DNA of 64,000 nt from contig JANRMQ010000001.1 in assembly GCA_040981125.1 (NCBI GenBank), positions 248,001-312,000 of the forward strand, in the 5' to 3' direction. Positions 62,039-64,000 of this stretch are shown here, in pieces (position 1 is the first letter of the stretch; the number at the start of each line of letters is the position of its first letter). A program made the position numbers and the translations under genes. The stretch comes from DASSBQ01 sp040981125. Lineage in GTDB: Bacteria > Nitrospirota > Nitrospiria > Nitrospirales > Nitrospiraceae. Under the pieces are notes generated by a model that was not told the DNA's origin, did not search any database, and saw nothing but the letters and a program-made list of their open reading frames with translations.

Positions 62039-62674
62039 TCAAGGGTTGGCTGGCGGACTCTGAAGAGGAGGATCCCCGGATGGAAATGGCTGGGACATCG
62101 GCTGAGCCTGCACTGGAAAGGGCATCGGAGAAGAACCAGGCTGTATGAAGGGGGAACCGGGAGACATCCCCATTCCCATCGGGGATACCAGCATAGATAA
62201 CGACGAGGGATTGGGATGTTGGAACGTCCAATCTCTATACGTCTTGCGGCCTTCGAAATGGCGGACTGCGAGCGGGAATTCTCGTTCCTTGATCGGCTTT
62301 TCAGTGCTCCTGCTACGGACCCCCATAATGCCTCCGGTCGGAGCGCGAATATACTCCCAATCTCCGTCGGACATGGGATCCTTGTAAGCCCTTCGCAAAT
62401 GCGGCTTGGGCAGGCGCGTCAGTTCGGCCAAAGATTGGGGATAGACTTCCATCGGTACCATTCGACCCGCCTTCATGGCGGCGGAATAAAAGGCCAATGC
62501 ATTCTGAATCTCTATGCCTTTGGCGAGCAGATCGGCTTCCTTCTCTCGTTGCACGATCATTTTCCAGTGCTTTCCTACCGCGGATAATGTGATACCGATC
62601 AAGACGATCGAAAACATAACCATCAGGTAGGTTACGCCACGATTATCTAGTTTGCTTGGCCGGAGTTGCGTCAT
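62039..62674 (-). CDS. pseudopilin-like protein lacking the +5 Glu
   Basis: About 211 aa. The N-terminus is a short basic leader ending N-R-G13, followed by V-T-Y-L-M and a hydrophobic helix, as in type IV pilins. The usual Glu at +5 is Met18, so it may not enter the pseudopilus in the normal way. The soluble part resembles a GspH/type II protein; the last 50 residues are Pro/Gly/Met-rich (P-S-S-L-S-M-L-V-S-P-M-G). It lies 61 bases after the GspC/PilP-like gene, on the same strand. Confidence 0.65.
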   Translation of the reverse strand: MTQLRPSKLDNRGVTYLMVMFSIVLIGITLSAVGKHWKMIVQREKEADLLAKGIEIQNALAFYSAAMKAGRMVPMEVYPQSLAELTRLPKPHLRRAYKDPMSDGDWEYIRAPTGGIMGVRSRSTEKPIKEREFPLAVRHFEGRKTYRDWTFQHPNPSSLSMLVSPMGMGMSPGSPFIQPGSSPMPFPVQAQPMSQPFPSGDPPLQSPPANP

Positions 62675-62735
62675 ATCATCCGTCGAAGAGCGAACCAACG
62701 GTCCAATACGTCGTTCAGGAAGGGGCGCGAGGCGG

Positions 62736-63341
62736 TCAGTTTTGAGGGGTTCCGGTAAGCGGTTCTTCGGAAGCCGTCACCTCCTGAACCAGGCGCGAAC
62801 CAAGATGTTGAAGCGTCACACGATTGGAATTGATCGACCGCACGAGGACCTCCTCCTCGATCGTATCGCCGGCATGCACCAAATGAAGTTCATCCTCACG
62901 GACCAACACCGCCATGTCCTTTTTCTTGCCGTTCTTCACGCCGCCGAACCGGAGAAACCCAAGATACCGGAACTGATTCAACTCGGCGGCAGCCGCAAGC
63001 TTCCGTTCTTCGGCCGGTGTCGGCAACCGTTGTTCCGGAGACAATTCCTGGGCAACCGCCTGCTCCGTGTGCCCCTTGCCGGTCAACGACGCGAAAATAT
63101 TGCGCGGTGTGGCAAAACTGATCTCTCGTTGTCCGCCGGCGGCAGCGAGATGATCAAGATTGACATGCAACTCGCCCGAGACCGTCTCAGATGGCCGGGG
63201 GCCGGCAACCGCCCCGGTGACATTCTTTAGCGGCATATGCACCGGCTCTTCCGAGTGCAGCAATTGCCATCCCAACAGGCAGGTCCAGACCAGACCGAGC
63301 CCAACAAGCAGAAGAATCTGTTTACGATTGGTTGTGTGCAT
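62736..63341 (-). CDS. PilP/GspC-like inner-membrane protein
   Basis: 201 aa with one N-terminal membrane helix (I-L-L-L-V-G-L-G-L-V-W), a Pro/Glu-rich linker, and a C-terminal beta domain (F-R-Y-L-G-F-L-R-F-G-G-V, then V-H-A-G-D-T-I) of the kind that binds the secretin. It overlaps the preceding gene by 20 bases. The fold fits GspC or PilP; I cannot choose between them. Confidence 0.75.
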   Translation of the reverse strand: MHTTNRKQILLLVGLGLVWTCLLGWQLLHSEEPVHMPLKNVTGAVAGPRPSETVSGELHVNLDHLAAAGGQREISFATPRNIFASLTGKGHTEQAVAQELSPEQRLPTPAEERKLAAAAELNQFRYLGFLRFGGVKNGKKKDMAVLVREDELHLVHAGDTIEEEVLVRSINSNRVTLQHLGSRLVQEVTASEEPLTGTPQN

Positions 63342-63906
63342 CGGACTCCAGAATCAACACTTGCGTGGGCTCACCCCGCAGGTAAGTCGCAATTCGGATA
63401 TTGAACGTCAGGGTCGAATCTTGAAGATTGCCGGACCGGACCAGATTGAGATCTTCAATGAACAATAGTTCCTGGGCCGTCTCCAAATTGTAGAGAAACT
63501 TGCGCAAATCTTCATAGTGGCCCGTCACGATTCCCTGTAGAACCGCCTTGGTGGCATCGGGAATTTCGGTCTTTTCCGTTTTATAGGAGAGGGCCGGCAA
63601 AGTAATGCGGTCTCGTTTCGCCTCTTCCGTCACACCGAGCGCCAGTGGAGCGAAATCCCTCACCAGAGGAAACACCGCCCATACCTGCCGCAGATCTTCC
63701 TTGGTTTTCAGCGCGTCCTTGTGTCTCGCTAATTGCAGGCGCGCGGAGACCCAGGCCGCCTGTAATTCCTGTCGCTTCCGATCGGCCGGCTCCAGCACGG
63801 CGGTGTGCATGAAATAAGCCGCGAGCGCGAGCACAGCGGCCGCCCCGAGAAACGGAAATAAGGGCGCATAAGGCTTTCGTAGATATTCGTATAGCCGACT
63901 GTTCAT
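63322..63906 (-). CDS. PilO/GspM-like inner-membrane protein
   Basis: 194 aa. A short cytoplasmic start, one membrane helix (about 18-36), a coiled coil (R-Q-E-L-Q-A-A-W), and a ferredoxin-like C-terminal domain (F-L-Y-N-L-E-T-A). It matches PilO in layout. The ATG overlaps the TGA of the upstream gene by 4 bases, and its end overlaps the next gene by 20 bases, so the run is translated as a unit. Confidence 0.75.
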   Translation of the reverse strand: MNSRLYEYLRKPYAPLFPFLGAAAVLALAAYFMHTAVLEPADRKRQELQAAWVSARLQLARHKDALKTKEDLRQVWAVFPLVRDFAPLALGVTEEAKRDRITLPALSYKTEKTEIPDATKAVLQGIVTGHYEDLRKFLYNLETAQELLFIEDLNLVRSGNLQDSTLTFNIRIATYLRGEPTQVLILESDAHNQS

Positions 63907-64000
63907 GAGGTGTGGCTCTTATATCGTAGCGAAAGATCGAATTCGACCAATCCGTTGCCCACGTCCCGATGCTGTCCCAACACAGGGTCCTTAAACCGGG
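63903..64000 (-). CDS. 3' end of a PilN/GspL-like gene, cut by the window edge
   Basis: The last 32 codons of a frame run off the right edge. The visible part, D-P-V-L-G-Q-H-R-D then a strand V-E-F-D-L-S-L-R-Y, fits the C-terminal strands of PilN-like proteins. It overlaps the PilO-like start by 4 bases. Identity is inferred from order (PilN comes before PilO) as much as from sequence. Confidence 0.5.
   Translation of the reverse strand, partial: RFKDPVLGQHRDVGNGLVEFDLSLRYKSHTS

Noticed and set aside
1..64000. CRISPR array or tandem repeat
   Set aside because: No regularly spaced direct repeats were seen on reading through the window.

Overview
The window looks like chromosome from a Gram-negative bacterium of the Nitrospira type (Nitrospirota). 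GC is high, at roughly 58 % by eye. There are many lipoproteins, outer-membrane chaperone and secretion genes, a set of small zinc-ribbon proteins, and a mix of biosynthetic genes and long conserved proteins of no known function. The assignment to Nitrospira is inference from gene content. No rRNA or single marker gene proves it. No phage, insertion sequence, CRISPR array or conjugation gene is seen.

Layout. 0.2-4.3 kb (mostly minus strand): two tiny zinc-ribbon proteins, a response regulator overlapping a tandem universal-stress protein, and a small lipoprotein followed by an SPFH/prohibitin-type lipoprotein. 4.8-9.3 kb: an RND efflux pump and its membrane-fusion protein, without an outer-membrane channel gene. 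9.3-13.3 kb (minus): a SAM methyltransferase, a ProA homologue that has lost its catalytic cysteine, and a 12-helix transporter. 13.4-19.5 kb (plus): a conserved unknown coupled to threonine aldolase, a small protein, a nucleotidyltransferase, then gnd and zwf of the oxidative pentose-phosphate path. 19.5-25.4 kb: thioredoxin and GDSL esterase, a HEAT-repeat protein with an HD-GYP protein, and Skp/OmpH. 25.4-29.4 kb: DUF362 (Tat signal), rhodanese, radical SAM, and seryl-tRNA synthetase. 29.5-30.7 kb: tRNA-Ser(UGA), tRNA-Ser(GCU) and tRNA-Phe(GAA). 31-39.6 kb: an orphan asparagine-synthase-like ATPase, an rRNA methyltransferase, an XRE regulator, an OPT transporter, RlmI and a thiamine-diphosphate decarboxylase. 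39.7-41.9 kb: an overlapping pair resembling a divergent sigma factor and a membrane partner. 42-46 kb: sugar-transfer and PhyH genes. 46.2-49.1 kb: proC and secreted proteins. 49.1-55.5 kb (minus): a toxin-antitoxin-like pair, a four-gene lipoprotein operon (LPP20, LpoB, COG3014, LPP20) and a caspase-like TPR protein lacking the catalytic cysteine. 55.7-64 kb: acetyl-CoA synthetase and a minus-strand pilus/type II secretion run (PilN-, PilO- and PilP/GspC-like, pseudopilin, then GspG) with the canonical proA and a large unknown protein inside it.

How the genes work together. Central metabolism is represented by zwf-gnd, acsA and proline synthesis (proA, proC; no proB here). Envelope work is represented by skp, the RND pump, several lipoproteins and the secretion/pilus genes. 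The most unusual features are three enzyme-fold proteins that have lost catalytic residues (ProA-like, caspase-like, PIN), the sigma-like/membrane pair at 39.7-41.9 kb and the lipoprotein operon at 49.8-53.7 kb. Several genes seem to be read from near-leaderless transcripts. All functional calls come from reading the sequence and recalling families; no database search was run.
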